Shown here piece after piece: positions 1 to 5,501 of a stretch of DNA of 5,872 bases. Origin of the DNA: CAYVAP01 sp964521065. Lineage in GTDB: Bacteria > Bacteroidota > Bacteroidia > J057. The notes under the pieces are model-generated. The model was not told where the DNA came from, did not search any database, and saw only the letters and a program-made list of their open reading frames with translations. The position numbers were made by a program, and so were the translations under genes. Location: contig CAZFPQ010000372.1 of assembly GCA_964521065.1 (NCBI GenBank), positions 1 to 5,872 on the forward strand, given 5' to 3'. The first letter of the stretch is position 1; each line of letters starts with the position of its first letter.

Positions 1-81
1 TTTCTGGACTTCCTTACCAAAAATAATGACCCATTACAGGTGACTGTGCAGTTAGGCAAGTGGAGAGGAGAAAAACGGTAA
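1..81 (+). CDS. C-terminal end of an unidentified plus-strand protein (partial)
   Basis: Frame 1 is open from the window edge to a TAA at 79-81, giving 26 residues that begin FLDFLTKNNDPLQVTVQLGK and end WRGEKR. The composition (mixed charged residues, alternating V/T/V/L, no cysteines) looks like a real protein end. The competing open frame on the minus strand is rich in Cys, His and Arg and looks random. The pattern of a short helix followed by a PLQVTVQLGK-like strand resembles the last strand of a PDZ domain, but 26 residues are too few to claim a family. It would be convergent with the acyltransferase gene downstream, with 94 bp between the two stops. I see no clear terminator in that gap, only a 4-bp hairpin near 161-172. 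It could be a chance open stretch. Confidence 0.4.
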   Translation, partial: FLDFLTKNNDPLQVTVQLGKWRGEKR

Positions 82-175
82 TGGGGTACGGAAGCACGGA
101 CTATCTTGTGGCAATTATTCCCTTTTATACAGCATAGCTCCGTAGGCCATAACCCGATTTCTTGTGCCCAAGTGC

Positions 176-844
176 TCAACGGTCTGTTGTTAAAGATGCA
201 CGCGCAGGAACCCCTACCCAGGTTTCTCCATCCCCCGTATGCTTAGTCAGGACCGCTCCCGCGCCCAAACGACATCTGCTTCCTAGCCTTACACCCGGGA
301 GAACGACTGCCCCGGTGCCTAATTCAGATTGGGTACCGATTCGACTGGCCCCACTGAGGTGGACCCCAGGTGAGAGGGTCACAAAGTCGGATACCTCTAC
401 GTCATGACCCAAGGTGCAATGTAGGTTGATGATTACGTGGCGACCCAGCTTCATGTCTACGGTCAGGCTGCTCCCCGCGGCTAAAATGGACCCCTCTCCG
501 ATCTCAATACTTGGCCCTATTCGTACTGAGGGATGGATTAAGGTCGCTGGAGTGAATCCTGCAGTTTCCCATTGCGTGGCCATTCTTTTGCGCAGAAACG
601 GCGAGCCAATGGCAACCACAAATTGGGTCTGGGGGGCTAAGCTCTTTTGTACCTCGCGGTCTGCACCCAGCCAAGGAAACCTTAGGGGATGGGAAGGCCC
701 TTCTGGGCTCACGAAGCCAAGGAGCTCGAAAGATTGAGTCTCGCTGGATTGGTTCAAATCGTGAACCAGGGCGGCTACTTCTCTTGCCAAGCCGCCAGCA
801 CCGACGATGACCAAAGGGGAGGCAGCATTTTGAAGCTTTGTCAT
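176..844 (-). CDS. NeuD/PglD-family sugar acyltransferase (left-handed beta-helix hexapeptide protein)
   Basis: The 222-residue protein has the full architecture of the NeuD/PglD/PerB family. Members transfer an acetyl (or other acyl) group from acyl-CoA to a hydroxyl or amino group of a sugar or nucleotide sugar, in the cytoplasm, for surface glycan synthesis. The N-terminal Rossmann-like part starts LVIVGAGGLAREV (residues 11-23), the glycine-rich loop that binds the sugar nucleotide in PglD. Hexapeptide repeats begin at HPSVRIG (104-110) and run to about 200. NLHCTLGHDVEVSDFVTLSPG (from residue 140) holds the expected catalytic His147 in the GHD motif and a second His at 142. The family's C-terminal signature GAGAVLTK and VGVPAR (210-215) is present. 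Length is normal. The usual GFxDD after the first strand is GFVSPEG here, a small departure. The ATG at 844 has a possible AGGA at 859-862, rather far away (about 14 nt). The gene stands alone and diverges from the lipoprotein gene. No aminotransferase or dehydratase is visible, so the exact sugar substrate cannot be told. Confidence 0.93.
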   Translation of the reverse strand: MTKLQNAASPLVIVGAGGLAREVAALVHDLNQSSETQSFELLGFVSPEGPSHPLRFPWLGADREVQKSLAPQTQFVVAIGSPFLRKRMATQWETAGFTPATLIHPSVRIGPSIEIGEGSILAAGSSLTVDMKLGRHVIINLHCTLGHDVEVSDFVTLSPGVHLSGASRIGTQSELGTGAVVLPGVRLGSRCRLGAGAVLTKHTGDGETWVGVPARASLTTDR

Positions 845-859
845 TGAGTGTCTTTTGTC

Positions 860-877
860 CTTTGTAGATGTAAATAA
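860..877 (+). promoter_or_regulatory. Possible promoter element CTTTG-TA-GATGTAAATAA upstream of the lipoprotein gene
   Basis: Bases 860-864 read CTTTG and 867-877 read GATGTAAATAA. The same 11-mer, also directly behind a CTTTG, occurs before the response regulator gene (2116-2130). Bacteroidota promoters use a -7 box TAnnTTTG and a -33 TTG. Here the -7 box would be GTCCTTTG (857-864, poor TA), with a TTG at 838-840 and a 16-bp spacer. A start site just downstream would fit translation from 961 better than from the ATG at 877. This is inference from two copies only. Confidence 0.25.
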
Positions 878-895
878 TGCTTTGGTTTAATGTAA

Positions 896-913
896 GGCAA
901 GGATTAAATTGCC
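896..913. promoter_or_regulatory. Small inverted repeat GGCAA-N8-TTGCC in the divergent intergenic region
   Basis: A perfect 5-bp dyad, GGCAA (896-900) and TTGCC (909-913), with an 8-bp AT-rich centre. It lies between the divergent acyltransferase and lipoprotein genes, where an operator would be expected. The size (18 bp) suits a dimeric regulator, but 5-bp arms can occur by chance. If the lipoprotein began at 877 rather than 961, this site would lie inside the gene. Confidence 0.2.
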
Positions 914-960
914 CTCTCCTAATGCCAAAAGGAATGCAATTTCGTGGGGTTTCTGGGTAC

Positions 961-1992
961 ATGATCAATCTAACCAGCGTCCGATTGGCTCTGGGGTTGT
1001 GCCTGTTAATGTTGTTGCAAGGGGCTAGCTGCGTCAGCGACCTAAGCACCCAAGCTGCAGTTGAGAATGAGCTGCCAGAACCCGAGCCCATCGATTCTAC
1101 GGGTGTCCCCATTGAAAAAACGGCTATTTGTTTGTGGAATCCAGTAGGGCTTCGCATTGATCCAGGCCAAAAAAGATACCGCAGCAATGGGGAGAGCAAC
1201 ATCATCGCCTCCATCTATTATGGGGAAATGGTTGAGCTAGTCGATACGCCCAAAGTGACGGTCAAGGACAAAGATTACCTCATGGTCCGCCTTCAGGATG
1301 GTCAAATGGGATGGGTCTATGAGTACCTCCTAGAACCACATGCTCGACGGGCTGCCATGATTGGTGAGGCCGAGTTGTACCGTCGTCCTGATTACATGAC
1401 GCTGCGCAGCGATAAGCTATTGCCTGGGCAGATTGTAGCAGTGATTGAAGATCTAGAGTCACCAGGAAAGTATGGGGAGTGGTTGCACATCTCTTCCTTC
1501 GAAAAAAAGAAGAAGGGGTGGATTCGCAGAGAGAATAACCTCACCTTTGATCCCAATGAAATTCAAGTAGCCTTATTCTTGTATCGGGCTCGCATCATCA
1601 ATAGTGCGGAAAAAAGGAGGCGGGCCTTGGGTGAATTGCTGGGACGTGACATCGCCAAAAACTCTGTGTTCCGGCCCATGATAGAGGAGGAATTCAAGAA
1701 GACGGAGTCCCAAGTGGACCCCAAAACCTTGGCCGACGAAATTTTCGATTTCTCCGATGATCGATCTGATAAGCTATTTGTTACCCAGGCCAATGTATGG
1801 CTCTATACTCAACCTGATGAAGAGGCAGGGGAGGGGATTCAGCAACTTTCCGAAAACGATGTATGCATCATCATCGAGCGAGGTGAGCGAGTTACCATTG
1901 ATGAGATGGATGATTATTGGTATCGAGTAAGTTACGAGGGAGTAGAGGGCTGGGTGTTTGGCTATTATACCTCAAGGCGAGAGCTGAATTAG
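961..1992 (+). CDS. Predicted lipoprotein with three SH3-like (SH3b) domains
   Basis: The protein has 343 residues from the ATG at 961. The first 24 form a type II signal peptide: an Arg at residue 8, a hydrophobic stretch LALGLCLLMLL, and a lipobox-like QGASC with Cys24 as the lipidation site. The -3 position is Gly instead of the usual Leu/Val/Ile, so lipidation is likely rather than certain. A Pro/Glu-rich linker (about 25-50) follows. Three SH3-like units can be seen by their closing GW motifs: GWVYEYLL (117-124), GWIRR (186-190) and GWVFGYYTS (330-338). The second and third are separated by a charged, helical-looking insert (about 200-270). Such domains usually bind peptidoglycan or proteins in the cell envelope; there is no catalytic domain, so the role is probably structural or sensory. 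The frame is open further upstream to ATGs at 877, 922 and 934, but those starts would put up to 28 residues before the signal peptide, so 961 is preferred. None of the starts has a good ribosome binding site. Orphan gene with its own terminator. Its specific function is unknown. Confidence 0.8.
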   Translation: MINLTSVRLALGLCLLMLLQGASCVSDLSTQAAVENELPEPEPIDSTGVPIEKTAICLWNPVGLRIDPGQKRYRSNGESNIIASIYYGEMVELVDTPKVTVKDKDYLMVRLQDGQMGWVYEYLLEPHARRAAMIGEAELYRRPDYMTLRSDKLLPGQIVAVIEDLESPGKYGEWLHISSFEKKKKGWIRRENNLTFDPNEIQVALFLYRARIINSAEKRRRALGELLGRDIAKNSVFRPMIEEEFKKTESQVDPKTLADEIFDFSDDRSDKLFVTQANVWLYTQPDEEAGEGIQQLSENDVCIIIERGERVTIDEMDDYWYRVSYEGVEGWVFGYYTSRRELN

Positions 1993-2019
1993 GCATAAAA
2001 TATTTTGACTGACCGTTTC

Positions 2020-2056
2020 AATCGGCAGGGTGAATTATTTCTCTCTGCCGATTTTT
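2020..2056 (+). terminator. Intrinsic terminator of the lipoprotein gene
   Basis: Arms AATCGGCAGGG (2020-2030) and CTCTGCCGATT (2043-2053) pair over 11 bp with one G-U pair, around a 12-nt loop. The right arm runs into a T tract (2052-2056). It starts 27 bp after the lipoprotein stop. It indicates that the response regulator gene downstream is transcribed from its own promoter. Confidence 0.85.
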
Positions 2057-2100
2057 CTGTCTGGATGTATGATTTATTCGTCAATTGTCAATTTTTTTTA

Positions 2101-2162
2101 GGACAGTATTCTTTTCTTTGATGTAAATAAAAATGGACAGTGTATGAAATATATACATTCAT
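2101..2162 (+). promoter_or_regulatory. AT-rich leader of the response regulator gene with small repeats; probable promoter region
   Basis: The region between the terminator and the ATG at 2191 has no coding potential. It holds a direct repeat GGACAGT (2101-2107 and 2135-2141), the CTTTG/ATGTAAATAA element shared with the lipoprotein promoter region (2116-2130), and an inverted repeat TGTAT-N7-ATACA (2141-2157) nested with ATGAA/TTCAT (2144-2148, 2158-2162). TTTCTTTG (2113-2120) matches the Bacteroidota -7 box TAnnTTTG except for one base. The nearest good upstream TTG (2085-2087) is 25 bp away, longer than usual. There is no Shine-Dalgarno before 2191. The assignment as a promoter is inference from position. 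Confidence 0.35.
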
Positions 2163-2190
2163 TTTTCGTGTGTGTATAAAATAAGCTTCA

Positions 2191-3567
2191 ATGCCAAGAA
2201 TACTTATCATTGACGACGAAGAACCCATCCGGGTGTCCTTGCAGGATATCCTGGAGTTTGAGGACTATGAAATCCTACTCGCCGCCGATGGACGAGAGGG
2301 ACTAGATAAGTTACTCAAAGAGAACCTTGATGCCGTGATTTGCGACATCAAAATGCCTAAACTCAATGGCATGGAGGTCTTAGCCAAAGCGGCTGAGGCT
2401 AAGCCTGAACTGCCGTTTATCATGATTTCGGGTCATGGTGATATTGAAACGGCTGTAGAGGCGACCAAGATGGGAGCCTACGACTTCATTGAGAAGCCAC
2501 CAGACTTGAATCGCCTTTTGTTGTGCGTACGCAATGCCCTAGAGAAGAAAGACTTGGTAGTCGAAACCAAGAAGCTCAAGCGCAAGATTTACAAAGTTCG
2601 CCCTATGATTGGTACTTCTCCTGTAATGGAGAAGGTGCAAGAGACCATTGACCGGGTTGCCCCCACGGATGCCCGGGTACTGATTACCGGATCTAATGGT
2701 ACCGGAAAAGAATTAGTAGCCCGCTGGATTCACGAAAAATCCAACCGTCACGCAGGTCCAATTGTAGAAGTTAACTGTGCAGCCATCCCTTCAGAATTGA
2801 TCGAATCAGAGCTGTTTGGACATGAAAAAGGTTCTTTTACGGGGGCTCATAAGCAGCGGATTGGAAAATTTGAGCAGGCTAATGGAGGAACCCTGTTCTT
2901 GGATGAGATTGGGGACATGAGTCTTTCTGCTCAGGCCAAGGTATTACGTGCCTTACAAGAAAATCGCATCTCCCGCATTGGCTCAGATAAGCAGATCAAT
3001 GTAGACGTACGGATTTTAGCGGCGACCAACAAAGACCTGTTGGCTGAAATTGATAAAGGAAATTTCCGTGAAGACTTGTATCACCGGCTTAGTGTAATTT
3101 TGATTCACGTTCCTCCTCTAAGAGATCGTCGTGATGACATCCCATCTCTAGCAGAATCTTTTTTGAAAGAGATCTCCGAGGAGTACGGGATGCAAGGAAT
3201 CAAAGTCACCGACTCTGGAATGCTTGCGCTGAAGCGATTGGATTGGACTGGTAACGTCCGTGAGCTACGCAACGTCATGGAGCGCTTAGCGATTCTGTGC
3301 AATGGCAGCATCGATGAACAAGATGTCATAGATTATGCCGTGCCTAAACGCCGAGGAAAAGCCAAGGCGACGGCGAGTAACCTATACGATGACTTCGACC
3401 AGTTCCAGGCTTTCAAAGACCATATCGAGAGGGAGTTTATCGTGCGAAAGCTAGAAGCCAATGGCTGGAATATTTCCAAGACAGCCGAACAGCTTGATAT
3501 TCAACGAAGCCACCTCTATAACAAAATGGAGAAATATGGCATCAAGCGCGAGGAGCAAAAAGTGTAA
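2191..3567 (+). CDS. Sigma-54-dependent NtrC-family response regulator (REC - AAA+ - Fis-type HTH)
   Basis: The 458-residue protein is complete and has every part of a two-component activator of sigma-54 RNA polymerase. The receiver domain (about 1-118) shows the acidic pocket DDEE (8-11), phospho-acceptor Asp52 in CDIKMP, Ser80 in MISGHG and Lys102 in EKPP. The AAA+ domain (about 138-375) shows Walker A GSNGTGKE (167-174), the sigma-54 contact loop GSFTGA (214-219; Ala to Ser against GAFTGA, with the key Phe and Thr kept), Walker B GTLFLDEIGD (233-242), arginine-finger region FREDLYHRL (292-300) and sensor II GNVREL (354-359). The C-terminal Fis-type helix-turn-helix is about 425-450 (NISKTAEQLDIQRSHLYNKM). 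It should bind upstream enhancer sites in DNA and hydrolyse ATP to open sigma-54 promoters once phosphorylated. The EKPPDLNRLL segment and overall layout match the NtrX-like subgroup common in Bacteroidota. No histidine kinase is adjacent, so signal and targets are unknown. Terminators on both sides make it a single-gene unit. Confidence 0.96.
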   Translation: MPRILIIDDEEPIRVSLQDILEFEDYEILLAADGREGLDKLLKENLDAVICDIKMPKLNGMEVLAKAAEAKPELPFIMISGHGDIETAVEATKMGAYDFIEKPPDLNRLLLCVRNALEKKDLVVETKKLKRKIYKVRPMIGTSPVMEKVQETIDRVAPTDARVLITGSNGTGKELVARWIHEKSNRHAGPIVEVNCAAIPSELIESELFGHEKGSFTGAHKQRIGKFEQANGGTLFLDEIGDMSLSAQAKVLRALQENRISRIGSDKQINVDVRILAATNKDLLAEIDKGNFREDLYHRLSVILIHVPPLRDRRDDIPSLAESFLKEISEEYGMQGIKVTDSGMLALKRLDWTGNVRELRNVMERLAILCNGSIDEQDVIDYAVPKRRGKAKATASNLYDDFDQFQAFKDHIEREFIVRKLEANGWNISKTAEQLDIQRSHLYNKMEKYGIKREEQKV

Positions 3568-3570
3568 GAG

Positions 3571-3585
3571 TTCTCCGAAGGAGAA
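3571..3585. other. Small perfect hairpin just after the response regulator stop
   Basis: TTCTCC (3571-3576) and GGAGAA (3580-3585) pair perfectly around a 3-nt loop GAA, starting 4 bp after the TAA. There is no T tract, so it is not a terminator by itself. It could stabilise the 3' end of the message ahead of the real terminator at 3603-3631, or be chance. Confidence 0.35.
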
Positions 3586-3602
3586 TAGTGATCCGTAAAA
3601 GG

Positions 3603-3631
3603 TGGGATGGGCGTAAGCTCATCCCATTTTT
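3603..3631 (+). terminator. Strong intrinsic terminator of the response regulator gene
   Basis: TGGGATGGGC (3603-3612) pairs with GCTCATCCCA (3617-3626) over 10 bp with one G-U pair, closed by a GTAA tetraloop (GNRA type), and is followed by TTTTT (3627-3631). On the minus strand the stem is followed only by CCTTTT, so it would be a weaker terminator for the convergent membrane protein gene. Confidence 0.93.
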
Positions 3632-3657
3632 GGGTTAAGGAGGGCAATGGGGTTGGA

Positions 3658-3711
3658 GGGAGTTAAGAAAGTTAAGGGAGTTAAGGGAGTTAAGGGAGTT
3701 AAGGGAGTTAA
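3658..3711 (+). repeat. Tandem array of six 9-bp GGGAGTTAA repeats
   Basis: Six copies run head to tail: 3658-3666, 3667-3675 (variant GAAAGTTAA), 3676-3684, 3685-3693, 3694-3702 and 3703-3711. All but the second are identical, followed by a partial GG. A related GGGTTAAGGAGGG stretch lies just upstream (about 3632-3644). The identity of the copies suggests recent slippage expansion. Each copy carries a TAA, so the array is not coding in that frame. It forms the left arm of the composite inverted structure. Confidence 0.97.
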
Positions 3712-3721
3712 GGTATTGATT

Positions 3722-3735
3722 GTTAAATATTTAAC
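3722..3735. repeat. Perfect 14-bp palindrome at the apex of the inverted repeat structure
   Basis: GTTAAATATTTAAC equals its own reverse complement. It lies exactly where the plus-oriented GTTAA repeats switch to the minus-oriented ones, so it can form the tip of a long imperfect hairpin or the centre of a cruciform. Confidence 0.9.
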
Positions 3736-3784
3736 TTCTTGACTTTTTTAACTATTTAACTTTTTCACTTCTTAACTCATTAAC
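3731..3784 (-). repeat. Array of seven degenerate TTAAC (minus-strand AGTTAAnn) repeats, 8-9 bp period
   Basis: TTAAC or a one-base variant recurs at 3731, 3739 (TTGAC), 3748, 3756, 3764 (TTCAC), 3772 and 3780, mostly 8 bp apart (one interval of 9). Read on the minus strand this is a string of AGTTAAnn octamers with small changes. It is the right arm facing the 9-bp array and ends 7 bp before the stop of the convergent membrane protein gene. The arms share the GTTAA core but differ in period and in purity. Confidence 0.85.
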
Positions 3785-3791
3785 TAAATAG

Positions 3792-5492
3792 TCATCGATG
3801 CTCCCTCCAGGCCAATCCGGGTTGATCCTGCTCACTCAATTTGGGATTTCGGTATACATTTAGGTGAATGCCTTCTTCTATGAGCTCCCAGGTCTCAACC
3901 ACTTCCTTGCCCAATAGCAATCCATACCGACCGGTATCCTCTAGGCGGTTCATGCGGTTTTTCTGTAAAAACACGTAGGCCACTTGAAAGTCAAGTACGG
4001 TTTGCAAGGAGGGGAGCAAAAGCTTGGCGTTTATTTCTCCATTTTGCGGCCAGTCGCTAGCGAAAGGAGGGTTGTTTTCTAGCATCAAATGGGCGGCAGG
4101 GTAGGTAGGCAAAACCGTAAAGCGATCCCCGTACTTGCCGGCCAGGGTTTTGAGTTCGGCCAATCGCTCATAGCTTTCCTTTCCCAGTTGGATGCCGCTT
4201 AGAGCCGGGAACAGTTCTCCTCCTGATTGATATTTGCTAAATCGGGGGGCTTCTCGGTAGGGATACAAGGAACTGAGCCCCCAGCATAATGCCAAACCTA
4301 GAGTTATAGCAGCTAAGGTCCACTGGGGAAAACCATTTCCATCTCCCCATAATTGCCACCCGATCCAGCCACCTAGCACCAATGGGCCAAAGGCAAGTAT
4401 GGGAGTAGCATACCCCCAGCTGATGCTGGCTGACCAAGCCATTCCCAAAAAGGCGAGTAAGGGAAAAAAGCCTGAACCCCTCAGTTGCTTCTGCTTATAA
4501 GCTTGAGAAAGTCCTAGGTAAGCGCTGGCCAAGGAGGCCAACCACAAGATTTGGCCATAAACCAACATGGGCCCCGCGTAGCTTTGGGTCCACAAGGCCC
4601 ATAACGCATGTATCCCAGCCCCCCCAATTAACATCATGGGCCATAGCCACTTTAGCCACTGAAACCAGGACTTTTCCTTTCCAAATTCAACCAAGGCAAT
4701 CCCTAAGGCGAGAGCGGGAAGGGCTTTGAGATACTGCCAAATACCCGTCTGCCAAAGGTCTACCAGGCTGCTAGCACCGCGGGTTTGAAGTAATCCAGCT
4801 ACCACCACTTCTTTATTAAACAGCCAAGTCAGTATCGCTATGACGAGGCTCCCTCCCATGCTGAAACCCAGTGCGAAAAACTTGCTGCTTTCCTGGCGAT
4901 AAAAATATATCAAAGCCCAGCCGATCAGAGGAAGTAGGTAAAAGGATTGTTTACACAGAGCTGCTCCCAGTAGGGCTAGGCTACCTACAAGCCACCATCC
5001 CCAGCGCCTGGGTACGACCATCAGGTAAATGCCCAAGCTGCCTAAAAAGATTCCGTCTACTGTATGCCAAGGCATGGGCGAGTAATTGTGAAGGGCGCCA
5101 ATTAGTGCCAAGCCTGCTAGCCAAAACAAGTCTTTCTTGGCCAAGTAGGTAGGTAAACTGTGGGCCAGGCTCATGAGCACCCACCAGGTAGACAGACTCA
5201 TCTGCAGGTAAAAGAAGATCCGACCAGACAGGAGTCGCCAGGAGGCTGGAAGGGCCATTTCCCATACATGTAAGTAGGCGCTCAAGGGCGGTCTGACATA
5301 GATAAAGTCAAGGTAGGGACGTTGCCCTTGCCATATGCGCCATGCTAGACTGGGTATAAAGCCTTGGTCACTAGGGAAGTATCCAAATCGCCCAAATAAC
5401 AAAAAGTATAAAGCTCCAAGCCCCAGCAAGAGAAGCAATGATTGCCATTGGGTTTGAGGGGGAATCCGTTTTGAGAGGGCAGTTTGATTCAC
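3792..5492 (-). CDS. Polytopic membrane protein, GT-C/PMT-like (ArnT/GT39-type) glycosyltransferase, putative
   Basis: The 566-residue protein has a short cytoplasmic N-terminus, a first membrane helix at about 17-35, and then a loop with SDQG (41-44) and GQRPYLDF...RPPLSAYL (56-73). An Asp in this first outer loop, followed by a PxxD and PPL pattern, is typical of GT-C enzymes, which use polyprenyl-phosphate sugars as donors on the outer face of the cytoplasmic membrane; Asp42 is the likely catalytic residue. About eleven or twelve further hydrophobic, Trp-rich segments fill 92-412. A soluble domain of about 150 residues (415-566) follows, containing LPTYPAAHLMLENNPPFASDW, a stretch like those in the outer domains of GT39-type proteins. 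Donor and acceptor cannot be told. The start is GTG at 5492: an in-frame TAA lies 9 bp upstream (5502-5504) and no ATG occurs before the first membrane helix. It follows the hydrolase gene by 9 bp and is probably co-transcribed and translationally coupled with it. No Shine-Dalgarno is visible. Confidence 0.8.
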   Translation of the reverse strand: MNQTALSKRIPPQTQWQSLLLLLGLGALYFLLFGRFGYFPSDQGFIPSLAWRIWQGQRPYLDFIYVRPPLSAYLHVWEMALPASWRLLSGRIFFYLQMSLSTWWVLMSLAHSLPTYLAKKDLFWLAGLALIGALHNYSPMPWHTVDGIFLGSLGIYLMVVPRRWGWWLVGSLALLGAALCKQSFYLLPLIGWALIYFYRQESSKFFALGFSMGGSLVIAILTWLFNKEVVVAGLLQTRGASSLVDLWQTGIWQYLKALPALALGIALVEFGKEKSWFQWLKWLWPMMLIGGAGIHALWALWTQSYAGPMLVYGQILWLASLASAYLGLSQAYKQKQLRGSGFFPLLAFLGMAWSASISWGYATPILAFGPLVLGGWIGWQLWGDGNGFPQWTLAAITLGLALCWGLSSLYPYREAPRFSKYQSGGELFPALSGIQLGKESYERLAELKTLAGKYGDRFTVLPTYPAAHLMLENNPPFASDWPQNGEINAKLLLPSLQTVLDFQVAYVFLQKNRMNRLEDTGRYGLLLGKEVVETWELIEEGIHLNVYRNPKLSEQDQPGLAWREHR

Positions 5493-5501
5493 GAAAAGAG
5501 A

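Noticed and set aside
82..136. Short ATG frame (18 codons) overlapping the TAA at 79-81
   Set aside because: It is too short, has no motif, and lies in a convergent gap.
161..172. Hairpin CTTG-TGCC-CAAG as a terminator between the first two genes
   Set aside because: The stem is only 4 bp and no T tract follows on either strand.
162..737. Plus-strand open frames opposite the acyltransferase gene
   Set aside because: They are antisense shadows of a clear NeuD/PglD-family gene. The products have no recognisable domain.
896..912. Sigma-54 (-24/-12) promoter before the lipoprotein
   Set aside because: GG and GC pairs are present, but the spacing between them is 13 bp or 8 bp, not the required 10 bp.
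504..1214. A 236-codon open frame on the minus strand
   Set aside because: It runs across the acyltransferase in another frame and into the antisense of the lipoprotein gene. Its translation is low-complexity in Arg, Pro, Ser and Cys with no family motif.
3658..3784. CRISPR array
   Set aside because: The units are 8-9 bp with no unique spacers and no cas genes nearby. It is a simple tandem and inverted repeat.
4871..5265. Open frames on both strands inside the membrane protein gene
   Set aside because: They lie wholly inside the 566-residue membrane protein gene in other frames and show no independent signature.
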